From: Nematostella vectensis
Taxonomy: Eukaryota > Cnidaria > Anthozoa > Actiniaria > Edwardsiidae
DNA: 64,000 bases
Assembly (NCBI RefSeq): GCF_932526225.1
Contig: NC_064046.1
Location: forward strand, 3,348,001 to 3,412,000
Reading direction: 5' to 3'
Under the pieces are notes generated by a model, which was not told the DNA's origin, did no database searches, and saw only the letters and a list, made by a program, of their open reading frames with translations. Within the stretch, counting starts at the first letter, position 1; the number at the start of each line of letters is the position of its first letter. The translations under genes were made by a program, and so were the position numbers. This document shows positions 41,718 through 55,400 of the stretch, in pieces.

Positions 41718-43635
41718 GGCAAGTTCCAAGGAAAAGCGATAAAATTCAGTTTATTTCATGCAGGGAATAGTAGATTTTACGGTAGAACTTCGTTTCCATC
41801 ACCCAGGTTGCCCTTGGTCGTGAGAGAACTGGGAACTAGTCTACGCTCGGTTACGAACTTATCACACGAACGGCGGCGAGTTCCGAGCCTTTTCCCGAAA
41901 AATTCGCTGAACCAAAGACTGCCAAAAATACAAATTACGTTCACATGAAGACGTAAATCGTCGCTAGAACAACCCATATGGATGCGTTTTTGCTAGGAGT
42001 GGTTTAATATTAACAGCACTGGCTTGATAGTCTTGGATGTACGAAAAAGGGCTGTCTGAGTTATGGAACCGAGCACATTGTTAACTGCAGGCCTCGTTTC
42101 CAAAACTCAGATTGACCTTCTCTCACTTTTACTTACTTTTATTGGGGCTTGAAATTATAATGGTAAGTCTATTCATCCAGGTGTTTTTTTTTTAGATTTT
42201 ACTGTTCATTTCGAATTCACGACAGCTAAAACTTACTCATATCTCATCCACCAATATTGCATTAGGTTGCCTGAAAGTCTGATGAGGTTTGCCCTTATGG
42301 CGTTGCGTTACCGGGAATACCTATTAGGTTCGCCACTAGCCCTAATTGCGCTGCCTGGAATATTGAGGAGGTTTGCCATTAGCCCTAAGTGCGTTTCATT
42401 TGCCCCCCCCCCCCTTATTTGCGTTGCGTTGCCGGAAATGCTCATTATGTCTGCCCTCACCCCTAGCTGCATTGCCTGGAATGCTGAAGAGGTACGCCCT
42501 CTGTCTCGACTGCGTTCACGCTTTCACGCGAGCCATGCTGCGTGGTTCGTTAGGTACGCGTAAAGCCCCACAAAGCTCGCTCAGGCGACCAGCACCACTG
42601 GATTACAGGTCCGTTGAGCCCACGCTTTGCTAAAGCAAGACATGTATTGCTGTCGCCACCGGCGAACACACGAGCTATGCTGCAAGGTTCATTTGCCCAT
42701 CCCCTTCTCACGCTAGCTGTACATCGTTTTGCCTTCCCCCCCTCACACTCAAGCTAGCTATATAACAGGTTTCGTTAGATCCGCTCTTAGTTCCACCTTG
42801 CGTGCTTATATGCGAGCGACACCACCAGATGAAACCCATGCTGCAGGGTTGTCAGTTCCATCCTGAGCCCCATCTAGCGCGCCTATACATGCGACACCGC
42901 CAGATTCCGCCCATAGGAACTAGCGCGTCCAAGCTAGCGCCTCCACACGAGCTTCTGTTGGGGTGTGCTTTGTCTGGGCTAAGCCCTAGCTAACACACGC
43001 GTTATGCTTACACCGTATCGGCGGGCGGTATTCGGCGCCTGGTTGAGTGGCTAGTGCCTGTCTACTATTGAGTGTTTCATGGCCGCAGCCGGCTTCTCGT
43101 TCAGAAAAAGATATAATAAGGGCATCGTCAGGTTGTTCTTCGAACACTATGTAGCAGAGACATATTGCGGCCCAGTGGTGCTGGTCAGTGTTTGCGGTCA
43201 GGAGGCACCATTCTCTCCGTTCCTCAGTCCCTCCTTTTCAAGCACACTTTGGCGGGGAGCTGTGGCCCGGAGGCCTGGCTCCTCGGGTGCGCTTGGTTAG
43301 GCGGTTAGCAAGCTATCCGATACCTGACCCCAAACTTATCAGACGATGAGTTTAAATGAATATTTGTTATGCTAATGATCACCATTAACAGCCTAGTTAT
43401 TATAGCATCTTGTTGTATCTCGGAGGTTAAACAAGGTCATCTAGAGGAAGTCAAAAGTGTTCCTTATTTATGCTTTTAACTGATATTTTCAGCCATGTTT
43501 TCTTTTTTATTATTACTGGTTTCCTCTTCGGGATAGTGCCCTTTCGAAAATTTGGAACCGCCCCATTTATTATTTGGATACCGGGTTGCCTGCGGTGCAT
43601 CGTGAAGGCCTGGGTCTGTTTTTCGTTCTGAGGCA
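41718..43635. other. intergenic between NBN and PEPCK-A, no gene recognised
   Basis: The left part must hold the NBN promoter; no TATA box is evident. At 42260-42510 there is a degenerate tandem repeat with units like TGCCTGGAATNNTGANGAGGT plus TTTGCC. The remainder to 43330 is GC-richer with open frames that match nothing I know. Confidence 0.55.
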
Positions 43636-43642
43636 TATAAAA
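43636..43642 (+). promoter_or_regulatory. TATA box of PEPCK-A
   Basis: TATAAAA, with a likely transcription start about 30 bp on. A donor-like GAG/GTAAGG at 43725-43732 would end a noncoding first exon of about 60 nt. The matching acceptor is GCTAAG at 44998-45003, which abuts the coding ATG at 45004. Confidence 0.6.
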
Positions 43643-45003
43643 GGTGTCACCGCTTTCACACACACTCGCTGACAGCTTTGCAAAGTGTTACGCTCTCTTT
43701 ACCAGAGAAAAACCTGCAAACCCTGAGGTAAGGCATGCCCTTCACAAAGTGTCATTTATTTAAGTAGAAGAAAACGTTCTGAAATAGTAATTTATGTTCC
43801 AATTGAAAAATTCAGCGGAAAAAAATTGTACAATCGCCTTTCACCTTTAACACTTGTATGTGTCATTCAAAATTGTATCTATTTATCTACTCGACTTCTA
43901 CTTGAAAAGGTCTACAATCCTCCTGTCTCGATAGGATATTGGATCCAAAGTTCGCAGACTTTTTCCTTGCGTGTGTATCCTTCTAGATCTGTTTTATGCA
44001 AATTTTCTACCGAGCGTCTCGTTCGTTCTTCGTGAAAGCTTTTGCTACCCAAAAACGTTCAAATCAAAGTTAATACCCTATGTGTCTTAAAATAGGAGCC
44101 ATGTCTCTAGTCAATCTGTTAGTTTTTCGGCTGTGTAAAGCAGCAGGTTATTTTTATGTGTTCGTGTTTATTGCTTTGTACAAATGGTCTTCGCTGTCAA
44201 ATCTCTATCAACATCTTCCACGAAAATTTGGAAGATGTTTGCCCAAATAGCTTTTATTTATAATTAATATTGCAAAAAAACTGTTTAAAAGATTATTTTA
44301 AAAACTGTTCCCTTAGTCAGTTTGTATTGATTGTCATTTATGAAAGTTTATAAAAGTGATACGTATTTTGAATAGGCGAACGAGTCATGTTTTAGACCAT
44401 TTCACTAAAATGTTTGAAACGGGTTCTTATATTCTGGTTTATCTCGAGCGAAACTGAAATCATTGCTTTTGATGCAAACTTTCAGCAAACCACCAAACAA
44501 AACCTTAATGTTCCCGATGAAATTAAACGCGAAAATAATCAACGACAATATCTAGAAAACAAACTCAAAACAATTTGACATTTTCGCATTCCTGTAAGCA
44601 TGTAAAAATAGCTTTTCATGGGTGAATTTATTATTCTCACGTCTTCTTCTTCAACTACGTCATTATAAAACACACCCGTGCAGTAAGACATGTCTCTGGT
44701 TAACAAACGTCAAGTGTTGACCAATCATAGGCCGGCTCATTACCACAAGATCATTAACCTAACATACGCTCCATAAGGCACGTATTATCATAAATTTATA
44801 TAAACTTAGTTGATTGTGTGATCCGTTAAATTAAAACAATTGGTTGTCCAATTTCACTGGCTCTAGTTTTTTAATTGACAAAGTCTAATTCACCACATTA
44901 TATTTATTTTTTTCATATTTTATCTCTAACCTTTTTCTTTTACTATTCCACCTTTTGGTACCCTGGTTGACTTTTCTAAATATTTTCAAGTTCTTTTGCT
45001 AAG

Positions 45004-48000
45004 ATGCCGCTTCCGCCTGTTGCCTATGGAAATTGGGATGCTCTGCCCAAGAAGGTTCAAGAATTTGTGGAGGAGAATGCAAAGTTGATGACACCCGCTC
45101 AGATTCACATCTGCGATGGATCAGACGCAGAGAATAAAGCCAATATTGAAGTTTTATTGAATAAGGGGGCCGCTGTGCCCTTAGAAAAGCATGAAAATTG
45201 GTATGACTTTTTTTTTTATATCTCAATATATACAACAAACTAAGTAACAACATTTTTAAATTAATTTGATATAGATATATATTTCAATCAAATACGATTG
45301 AACTCGGAGAACCTGTATATCATAACCTGCAGTGCTTCATGGGTATAAATGGCTGAATCTATGTATTTCAAAGTCTTGTGAATTATATCATAAGAACATG
45401 AACAGGAATTCTATAGCTTTTAGAACCTGTATTTGTATTTTATTTACGCTTATTTGCTTATTTACTTGATACCCATAATCCACTGTAGCTTACGATACAC
45501 AGATTTTCCAAGTGCAACATGATTTGAAATAGGTGTATATATTTTATATGTGCAATCTCAAAATTATAGATGCACCCAGGGAATATGAAATCTGGGGGAG
45601 GCATTTTGAGGGCTGGAGGGAGGAGTGACGTTCTAAAGTTAAGGAACAATTACAGGTGTTGGAGGGAGAGGGGTGGGGGGTGATTTGACCCTCTTGGAAT
45701 TGGGAGAAACTGGTCCACATTCAAGCTAAATAGGAAGAAATATGAGGAGGGAAACTTCTTGCATGCTCAATCCTACTCTTCACATGGCCAAGTGGATGAG
45801 TTTGTCTACACTATCAAGAAGATTAAATAAGTTTGACCCTTGAATTCTCTACCTGTGCAATTTCCAATGATCCTTTAATTCTGTAGCTGTGCTGTTCTCA
45901 CAAAACCCTCTAACTATGTAGCTATACGGTGTTCACTGACCCTTTAATGCTGTAGCTATGTAGTGTTCATTCAGAAAGAGTAAAAAAAATGGCAAGTTTT
46001 CCCAAAATAAGGTCTGGTTAACTTCGGTAAGCTTGAATTTTTCCATAGAGGTTCCTTATGTTATGTAAACCAACATATCAAAAAGTGTTTTTTTTCTAAT
46101 GGATTTGGTTTCGAGATATGAGGCTTGAAGTGCAATTTTCAAATGTTCAAAGTATGATTTTTTCTAGTTTTTAGGAAGAGTTGGGCTCTGATCAGAACTT
46201 AAGCCAACTGTGCTCCCTAATATCTAAATTTGATATCTTCTAAATCTCTTTGAAATTCGGAATTTAGTTTTTTGTCAGAGGAACTTCTTGTATGCCGAAT
46301 CTTGATCTTATATATTGAGAATTCGATAAGTTCATGCCATTTTTTCCCTCGGTCCCTCATTCACGAAACCCCCTATCTATACAGCTATGCCGTGTTCACT
46401 GATCCACAAGATGTGGCAAGAGTAGAATCAAGGACCTTTATCTGCACCAAGTGCAAGGATGATGCTGTACCCCACTTCAAGGGAAAGGTGGGCAAGCTGG
46501 CACGTTGGATGTCACTAGAAGAAGCACACAAGAAGCTTTACGAAGAGCGTTACCCAGGCTGCATGACAGGTGACTGTTTATCCAACCACTGATAGTAGAA
46601 AGCAGCATCTCTCCTTTCACTTCTCTTTCCTCTATTTGTATTTTGTCTTTGGTGTCAAGGGTAGAACACATATTTTCAACTCTTGCCTGATAGACACCTT
46701 TGTTAAAATAAACAGAAATATAATCCCTTATGAGGCTGAAGAACAAAGTGATGGCTGAAAGTTTTTTTTTCATTATTACTGACTTCCTTTTGCCAATCCA
46801 TTAAATCACTTAATCATGGTTCCAAGGCAGTGGCTTTTTTTAGTTTTACACATGCTAGGAAAACTTTGAATGGATATATTTTTATTTTCAGTCATGACCT
46901 GTGTTTAATTCAGTATAAACAAATTCAGCTTTATTTGGAATTTTGTTTATTTTCATTTAAGGTCGCACCATGTATGTCCTACCATTCAGCATGGGCCCTG
47001 TAGGATCTCCCATCTCCAAGATTGGCATCCAGCTGACAGACTCTGAGTACGTGGTGTGCTGCATGCGGATCATGACCCGCATGGGAAGCCATGTCCTAAA
47101 AGCTCTGGGGGATGGGGACTTCGTGCGCGGTGTTCATTCTGTTGGATTCCCTCTGAAAGAAGGAGTTAAAGAAGTACCGTGGCCATGTGACCCAGAGAGG
47201 ACCCTGATTACGCATTTCCCTGCTACCCGCGAGATCAAGTCCTATGGCAGTGGATATGGAGGGAACTCTCTGCTTGGCAAGAAGTGCTTTGCTCTCAGGA
47301 TTGCAAGCAACATTGCCCATGACGAAGGCTGGCTGGCAGAGCACATGATGGTATACACTAAATTCATTATAAAAGTTTAATTCTCCATGTAATACTACAC
47401 TCGCATAATAGGGCACTTATTCATCATTAGAATTTCTCTAACAACCCGACCACTATGCTAACCTTCAAAATAACATATGGAAAGCAAATGTTTTAGTTGC
47501 TGATATGTCTGGCAGGTATGTCAAGGCCAAACAAAGGGAGCTTTCGTATCCTGAGTTTGCCCAATTTGTTCCAAAAGGTCTTTGGAGAGTCGGCTAAGGC
47601 TGGTAGATTATCCATTGTGGCCATTCATCTAAACGAGGACTCGGCGAGATTGTTATATTTAGCGTCTTTGGGCTTCGATACAGCAGAATCCAATTGAAAT
47701 TAGCAAGTGTGACCACACGGTGGTGAAAAGTGGTAGCAGGGGTAACTTTGGCCACATTTCGAACCAATTACAAGGAAATTTGACAATTTACAGAACAGCT
47801 AAAAAACATGTGACTGCCACACTGGCACAACTGACCATGATCATAATAGTATTAAACCATGTTTTTGAATTTTTTGAGAAAGGAATTAGATAACTTTCAT
47901 TTTTCTTGCACTTTCTTAGATCATGGGTCTGACAAACCCCGAAGGGAAGAAGATCTACATTGCAGCAGCATTCCCAAGTGCCTGCGGAAAGACCAACCTG

Positions 48001-50387
48001 GCCATGTTGACCCCTACCATCCCTGGCTGGAAATGCGAGTGCGTAGGAGATGACATCAACTGGATGTGGTTTGACAAAGACGGCACCTTGCGCGCCATCA
48101 ATCCAGAGAGTGGATTCTTTGGAGTGTGTCCCGGTACTACCTTTACATCCAACCCAATTGCTATGAAAACATTCCAGAAAGACACCATCTTCACAAATGT
48201 GGCAGTGACTAGTGACGGAGACTTCTGGTGGGAGGGTAAGATATTTCATTTTTTAAACATTGAACATGAAATGGCTTATTGCCTCTGGGTACCTGGTGTG
48301 AGGCATATTGGAGCTTCCCTTTAGCGATAGTGACACAATTTACAGTGGTAACTGGCATGAAAATCAGCACTTTTGGAAATGTCCCCTATATTGAGGTCAT
48401 AATATAGAGTTTACCTGTAGCAGTTTTAAAAGTGTACGCTATATTTAGGGTGTCTGTGGTCCTTCATATTGAGGGGATCCTTTTGCTTTTTTTTATGTGT
48501 CTACTATATGGAGGGTGTCTGTGGTGTTTTGCTCTTTTGCTTTTGCTTTTTTGTTCAGCTCTTTTGTTCGCTATATTTAGGGTGTCTGTGGTCTTAAAGT
48601 TGAGGTGATCCTGTAGCATTTTTGGGTGTGTGGGGGTGTCTGTGGTTCTGCTGTATTTGGTTATAACGTATAGACCCTTGTATTCAGACTTGTATTGAGA
48701 CCATTATAAATGACCTCCTAGGACTTGCTCCACCTGCAGAAGGTATCAAAATCAGATCATGGAAGGGAGATCCTGACTGGAAGCCAACAGAGAATGGACC
48801 GACAGCAGCTCACCCCAACTCCCGATTCTGCGCACCTAGTGACCACTGCCCCATCATGGACAAGGATTGGGAAAACCCCGCTGGCGTGCCCATCAGCGCC
48901 ATCCTGTTTGGCGGGCGTCGCCCATATGGCGTTCCCTTGGTGATGCAGAGCTTCAACTGGCAGCACGGAGTGTTTCTGGCCACTTCGTTGTCATCGGAAA
49001 CAACAGCTGCTGCCGAATTTAAGGGGAAGGCTGTGATGAGGGATCCATTTGCCATGAGGCCGTTCTTCGGGTACAATTTTGGCAAGTATCTGGAACACTG
49101 GCTCAACCTGTCAAAAGATCCCAAGAAAAAGCTTCCGCTCATCTTCCATGTCAACTGGTTCAGGCTTGATAAGAATGAACACTTCCTTTGGCCAGGTGAG
49201 CTGGTTGTTATCTTACTAAGCAATTACATGGCGCCATGGTGGCTAAGACTTGATGCTGATAAAAATATCTATCGCAAGTTGTTGCAAGTTTTTCTACTTC
49301 TGGCAACTCGTTTTGCCACCAACTTACGTTTACTTGCTTCTCGTGCTTGGCTGCCTAACATAAGTGAAGTCATCACAAGTAAATCGATCATTTTTCGTTT
49401 AAAAGTTCTCAATTTTCGGTGATGTCATCAAGTAAAAGTGTTTCTCAAAACACCCCTCTGTAACAGACCCGGAGAAAACAAGGTTTTCGTCAGGTTTTTT
49501 GGAAACTCACCGGTTTTTTCGCCGGTTCATCTAATTTTTTCTACGGCCTTCACCCAACTTTTTCGTGGGGTAAGAAAGAAACTGTTCGGGTTGATTTAAA
49601 AGTTTCACCGGGTGCCGGGAAGGCTAAAAGCTCGTCGGGTAGGCCGAGAATGTCCGTCGGGTCGGGTTGTCTCAGACTATTATGAAGAAGCGGCCTTTTG
49701 GTCAGCATTCATAAAGATTTTTTTTTGTTGGTCATGTTAAAACACGTGACAGATTACTGAAAAGTAATTGAAATCGGGAAAGGGGAGGTCTAGATTGGCA
49801 ATGATAGCTTCGACATAAACACAAGGGTAAGGTGTAAAAGTGATGTAGTGTATTGACAATTAGCATATTTTTAATTTATGGACGGGACATGCAAAACCAA
49901 ATTGCAAAGAATATGTGGGTTATGAAACATAATTACATTTCAAGTTAATTTTTAAATAACAAATATACAGAATTGTCTTCTTCTAATAGCACCAACAGCT
50001 CCCCCCCCTCCCCCCCCCCCCCCACACACACATCATTTCAGTGACATCTGTATCACTTTCTTACTATTTTTTTTTTTATCTCCTTTAGGGTTTGGGGAGA
50101 ACTCGCGCGTGCTTGAGTGGGTGTTCCGGCGTGTGCACGGAGAAGAAATTGCTGATCCGTCCCCGGTCGGACTCCTTCCCAAGTATGGCTCTCTTAACCT
50201 CGACGGACTCAAAGACCCGGTGACTCCTGAGGCATGGAACGAGATGTTCTCCATCCCAAAAGATTACTGGCTGGAGGAATTAACTGAACTGCGCAAGTAC
50301 TTCACGGATGAGGTTGGAATAGATCTTCCTAAAGCCATTGAAGATGAGCTCAATGCCCTTGAGAATCGTCTGAAAAAAATGGAGTAG
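45004..50387 (+). CDS. PCK1: phosphoenolpyruvate carboxykinase (GTP), copy A
   Basis: Six coding exons: 45004-45200, 46385-46569, 46962-47350, 47920-48235, 48722-49195, 50089-50387 (stop TAG). Total 1860 nt, 619 residues, the usual length (about 620). Converts oxaloacetate and GTP to PEP, CO2 and GDP in gluconeogenesis. Visible motifs: [16 protein letters not shown] (substrate loop), [12 protein letters not shown] (GTP-binding P-loop with the reactive Cys), [12 protein letters not shown] (kinase-2/metal), and [12 protein letters not shown] (guanine pocket). No presequence: the protein starts [18 protein letters not shown], so a cytosolic location is inferred. AATAAA overlaps at 50574-50583. 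It converges with copy B, 2.07 kb apart. The gene symbol follows the family; orthology to vertebrate PCK1 rather than PCK2 is not established. Confidence 0.96.
45974..46356. mobile_element. second copy of the 382-bp MITE
   Basis: Shares TGGCAAGTTTTCCCAAAATA and the interior with 29131-29512. Termini are degenerate (AGAGTAAAAAAAATGG; CCATTTTTTCCCTC). TCATTCA flanks both ends. It ends 28 bp before the PEPCK-A exon 2 acceptor. Confidence 0.8.
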
Positions 50388-52460
50388 CCAGCTTAGTAGT
50401 GTAACTATGCTCTGCTTTGTGGCAGCACGGAGAAACTCTACTTGAACGCACAGGATAAGAAGACATTCGTTAATGCAAGAAGTTAACTCCCTGGTTAATG
50501 TTTGTGTTTGAAAATTGATCCTTTTTTTTAGGAGCTCCTGTTCTTAGGAACCTGTAAAACTTTGTTCACTTAAAATAAATAAAAAAAAGGTTAATCAATT
50601 TTATGTAGTGGTTCCTTTAGTTACTCCCAAAGCTAAAATATAGAGCATTAGAATGTATAAGGGGAAAAGAGGGGTGGGGGGTTCTGACTTAAAATTGTAG
50701 AGGAAATATTCACTTAATTCGGTATAAAATAGGGCAAAAAGGAAGGTAAATTTCAGGATACGCTCGCCTGAATATTCAAACTCGATGGAAAAAAGTGAAA
50801 GCGAAGAAAGATGAAAGAAAGTGAAAAAGAAATAGCAACGGAAAGGGCTCATAACAAAGGTAAGAAACATTAGTTTGGTCCTTTTACTTCAACATAAAAC
50901 GACGAGTCTCAGTAAAAAGGTTGGAGGGGTGGTCATTAAAAAGAGACAGCAGAAAAAAAAAAATGAAACGAGTCTAATAATCCACAAGAGACCTGGCGTA
51001 TCTGTCAAGGAGGCCAAATTTCGAGAAACGCCTAGCATGTCTGACAACGAGGCAAAATTTCGAGAAACGCCTGGCATGTTTTTTCCCCGTCAATTTCGTA
51101 CCAAAGTCTACCCTGAGTTACCCTGGGTACCAGAGGCTCCGAACTTCGCTAGAGCCGCGAAGCGGCGTCAAAGACTGAGCCGCGAAGTTCGGAGCCTGGT
51201 ACCCGGTAATCCTGGGTACCAGAGCCTTCAAACTTCTCTCGCCCAGTGACGCTCCGCCAAAATGTCGCGAGCGAGGCCGGAGCTCTGGGCGGGCGGGCAG
51301 CTTTTTTCAGTTCCAGTCTCGAATTACATGCCTAAACCGGTTTTGCGGGTATGACGTTGTTCACAAAACACGAGAGTATCGCCGAATGGCCCATGGGTAA
51401 ATTTTCCTGTCATATCCGCAATAGCACTTCTTTAGGCAAGTTTAATTTGTTTACTGACTCTAAGACGAAGAAGGAGCAATTCGTAGAACGTTACCAGCAA
51501 TGTAACTTACCAATTAAATGTAACAAGCGTGCGCGCGCAACCGATTGAAACGAGCGTGCACTAAAATCAAGGGTGTACGGACGCTAGCCACCCCAATCGC
51601 TTCCCCGCCGCTTGCGTTGTTTGTTGCCTCTGTGAGTATGAAATTAAAATGGTCTTTTTGGGCAAGTAAACATTTAGGTTTCCTAAGTAACTCCCAAGCT
51701 CTGGGTTTATCAGACTTTTTCCAGAATATTGTGTAGACGTTGTTATTAATGGGATGACCAACAACGGTTTGTAATTATTACCGCGTTACTGTTCGAATAC
51801 TATTTTTAGACTTTGAAATTAAAGTGGCTTTTTGAAATGCTGGCTTTACTCATGTTTTCCCCTTGCCTCCAGTTACATTCTACCGAACGAAATCGAACTA
51901 ATCGAATCGTTCGATTGGTGGAGAGTTTGATTGTGTTCGGAAATCGAACTCAACGAAAAGTTTTATTTGATTTGTTCGATTGCCGAACCAATCGCGAACA
52001 ACCGAACGATTGAGTTCGATTGGCATTTTGCTCGGATTTGTTCGATTTGTACAAACTGCAAGATCCCAGCAGCTTTGACCAAATATGGTTTTGTGTTAGT
52101 ATGACAATCTGTATTTCTGGAACTGAAAAAAGCTACTCGCCCGCCCAGAGCCTCCTCGCTTTGATCGTCACGGAATTTTGGCTGAGCGTCACTGGACGAG
52201 AGAAAGTCTGGAGGCTCTGGTAACCAGGGTAACTGAAATCGTGCTTGACCTCCTCCACCCAGCTTTTATAATCATCGCACGATAACCTCATAACTTCCAT
52301 TGACATTAACAAGTCTTAGTTTTAATTATCAGAAAACTTATCATTAAATTACAAGAAAACATACTTATTGCTATCTACCTTGCATCTTACACAGCAGGGA
52401 TCTCATCTGTTACTGAGGGCTCGATACTGCCTCCACTATGTCTGTCCGAACTATCTGCCT
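50388..52460. other. tail-to-tail intergenic region of PEPCK-A and PEPCK-B
   Basis: Holds the PEPCK-A 3' UTR with AATAAA, then AT-rich sequence, a hairpin at 51119-51208 (GGCTCCGAACTTCGC pairing with GCGAAGTTCGGAGCC), and an inverted-repeat element at 51211-52228. No gene recognised. Confidence 0.65.
51211..52228. mobile_element. 1.0-kb inverted-repeat element
   Basis: Left arm from CCTGGGTACCAGAGCC through GCGAGGCCGGAGCTCTGGGC; right arm is the imperfect inverse ending GGAGGCTCTGGTAACCAGGG. Arms are about 90 bp. A palindrome-rich patch of TCGATT/AATCGA words lies at 51890-52022. No transposase ORF. Confidence 0.75.
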
Positions 52461-55400
52461 TTACTTTATTGCTTTAATGCGCTGCTCCAGAGCGTCCAGC
52501 TCATTGCTAATGGCCTTAGGAAGATCATCCCCAATTTCTTGTTGGAAGTACTTGCGTAGGCTTTCCACTTCATCCAACCAGTACTCTTTCGGGATGGAGA
52601 ACAGCTCTTTCATAGCCTCGGGAGTCACGGGCGTTTCCATTTGCTCGAGGTTCAGGGCACCTTGCTTGGGGATTAAACCAACTGGGGAGACATCAGCGTT
52701 ATCTACGTTGTGTACTCGGTTAAACACCCACTCAAGGACGCGTGAGTTCTCACCGAATCCTGGAAAAAATAATGATAAAAGTGAAGAACTACTTTCTGGT
52801 TTATTTATTTTACATCTTGTTTGTTGAAATATGAAAAAGTATTGACAACATAGTGCCACAATTTGTGAAAGAGATGGTACTAAACTCCTGTTACCACCCT
52901 TTCTGGTCACTTCCTTATCCTTCTCTAACCTTGCTTCCATTCCCAAAATATGTTATGTGTATTTTATGATTCCTTCGTATGATTATAGTTCAAAATCCCA
53001 GCTCACCTGGCCACAAGAAGTGTTCAGTGTTATCAAGCCTGAACCAGTTGACATGGAAGATGAGTGGCAACTTTTTCTTGGGATCTTTTTCCATGCTCAG
53101 CCAGTGTTCCAGATACTTGCCAAAATTGTACCCGAAGAACGGCCTCATGGCAAATGGATCCCTCATCACAGCCTTCCCCTTAAATTCGGCAGCAGCTGTT
53201 GTTTCCGATGACAACGAAGTGGCCAGGAACACTCCGTGCTGCCAGTTGAAGCTCTGCATCACCAAGGGAACGCCATATGGGCGACGCCCGCCAAACAGGA
53301 TGGCGCTGATGGGCACGCCAGCTGGGTTTTCCCAATCCTTGTCCATGATAGGGCAGTGGTCACTGGGTGCGCAGAATCGGGAGTTGGGGTGAGCTGCAGT
53401 CTTGCGGGTCTTGCCAGCAACCTCGGGCTTCCAGTCAGGGTCGCCGAGCCATGATCTTATCTTGATGCCATCTGCAGGTGGATTCAGTCCTAAAGAACAA
53501 AAAAAAAAGCACAAGTATTAATTCAAGGTGATACACACACTTGTTTAATTCCTAGAGAATGTTGGAGAGCGAAAGACAATCCATTTCAGTGATCAATCAT
53601 GATCTTATCTTGATGTCCATAGCAGCTGTAGATTCAGTCTTTGATTGAATACGATACTTGATAGGTTTTCAAGATGCCATACACGCAATATGTGGTGGAA
53701 AGGATGACATATATGTTAACATAGCTTACCCTCCCACCAGAAATCGCCATCGCTAGTCTTCGCAACGTTAGTGAAGATGGTGTCTTTCTGGAAGGTGCTC
53801 ATAGCAATGGGGTTGGATAAGAAGGAGGTACCGGGGGCTACACCGAAGAATCCACACTCTGGATTGATGGCGCGCAAGGTGCCGTCTTTGTCAAACCACA
53901 TCCAGGCAATGTCATCTCCTACGCACTCGCATTTCCAGCCAGGGATGGTAGGGGTCAACATGGCGAGGTTGGTCTTCCCGCAGGCACTTGGGAACGCTGC
54001 TGCAATGTAGATCTTCTTCCCTTCGGGGTTGGTCAAACCCAAGATCTGAGAACACAGAGTATATATTTATTATCCATGAGTTAATAAATAACTCAACTCA
54101 CATAAATTGTTTAAGTCATTAAATTCAAGTAGTACACAGATTAAACTGTGTACACAAAACACTTCACAAAAGACAGATCGCTCCTACACGATCCTAAATC
54201 ATTCAAATGTTTCTCTTTTGGGAAAGGGTCTCGTGACAGAAGTAACTTTGATTCCTGCTGTATGAGTCGTTGTCTACATAAAGCAAAAAACATTTCGATG
54301 AACCAGACACTAAAAACTACATAAACGTACCATCATGTGCTCTGCCAGCCAGCCCTCGTCGCGTGCAATAACGCTTGCAATCCTGAGAGCAAAGCACTTC
54401 TTGCCGAGCAGAGAGTTCCCTCCATAACCGCTGCCATAGGACTTGATCTCGCGGGTTTCAGGGAAATGCGTAATCAGGGTCCTCTCTGGGTCACATGGCC
54501 ACGGCACGTTGTTTTTGCCATCGTGGAGTGGACCACCAACAGAGTGAAGGCAACGCACGAAGTCCCCATCCCCCAGAGCTTTTAGGACATGGCTTCCCAT
54601 GCGGGTCATGATCCGCATGCAGCACACCACGTACTCGGAGTCAGTCAGCTCAATGCCAATCTTGGAGATGGGAGATCCTACTGGGCCCATGCTGAAAGGC
54701 ATCACGTACATGGTGCGACCTGAACATGAAAAAGGGGACTTGGTGAGGCAAGCCGTAGATGGGTATCAATTGAGACAACTTCGCCAGGTTCCTCTTTCAT
54801 TAGTCTTTACTGATTTTCTCATAACTACTCAACTAGACTTCCCCAAGTAACCCTCTTTAAAATTTTCCCCAATAAGAGCGCACGATCTAATGGAACCTAC
54901 TCTATTAAATCGTTAAAATTATAAAAGTCTATATGCAAGAAAACTTCTAAATTTCTTCCAACAGTGGAAGTAGGATACTTAAGTTACAATATTTGATTAC
55001 AGTTAGCCAAGTTATTCCCTTGAATTTAGATGGAAAGGAAGCTTGTTTGACTTGACCTTTTTTGGGTAACTTAAAGCCGCATTGTCACCAGTTCACTTCC
55101 GACGGAAACCTCAACCGTTAAAAGGCAAAAGAATCTATTAGAATCCAAGATATTTAACATGCCATCTGCTCTAAATTATCAATCACATCCTCGAAGAAAC
55201 TTGCAATATACACACTGCTTTCAATATTTTGAAATATTTTTCGCGTTTTCCGTTTGAAATCATCGGAGATTGTAACGTAATCGACCGGAAGTAAACTGGT
55301 GACAATGCGGCTTTAAGCAACCTAAGCAACCCACTGTTTTACACCTACCTTTCCGAGAAAAAAACAACATCGAGCAGGAAATAAGCTGCTACCTCCCCTT

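Noticed and set aside
42267-42633. Overlapping ORFs of 86-98 codons
   Set aside because: They arise from a degenerate tandem repeat and give unrelated proteins in two frames.
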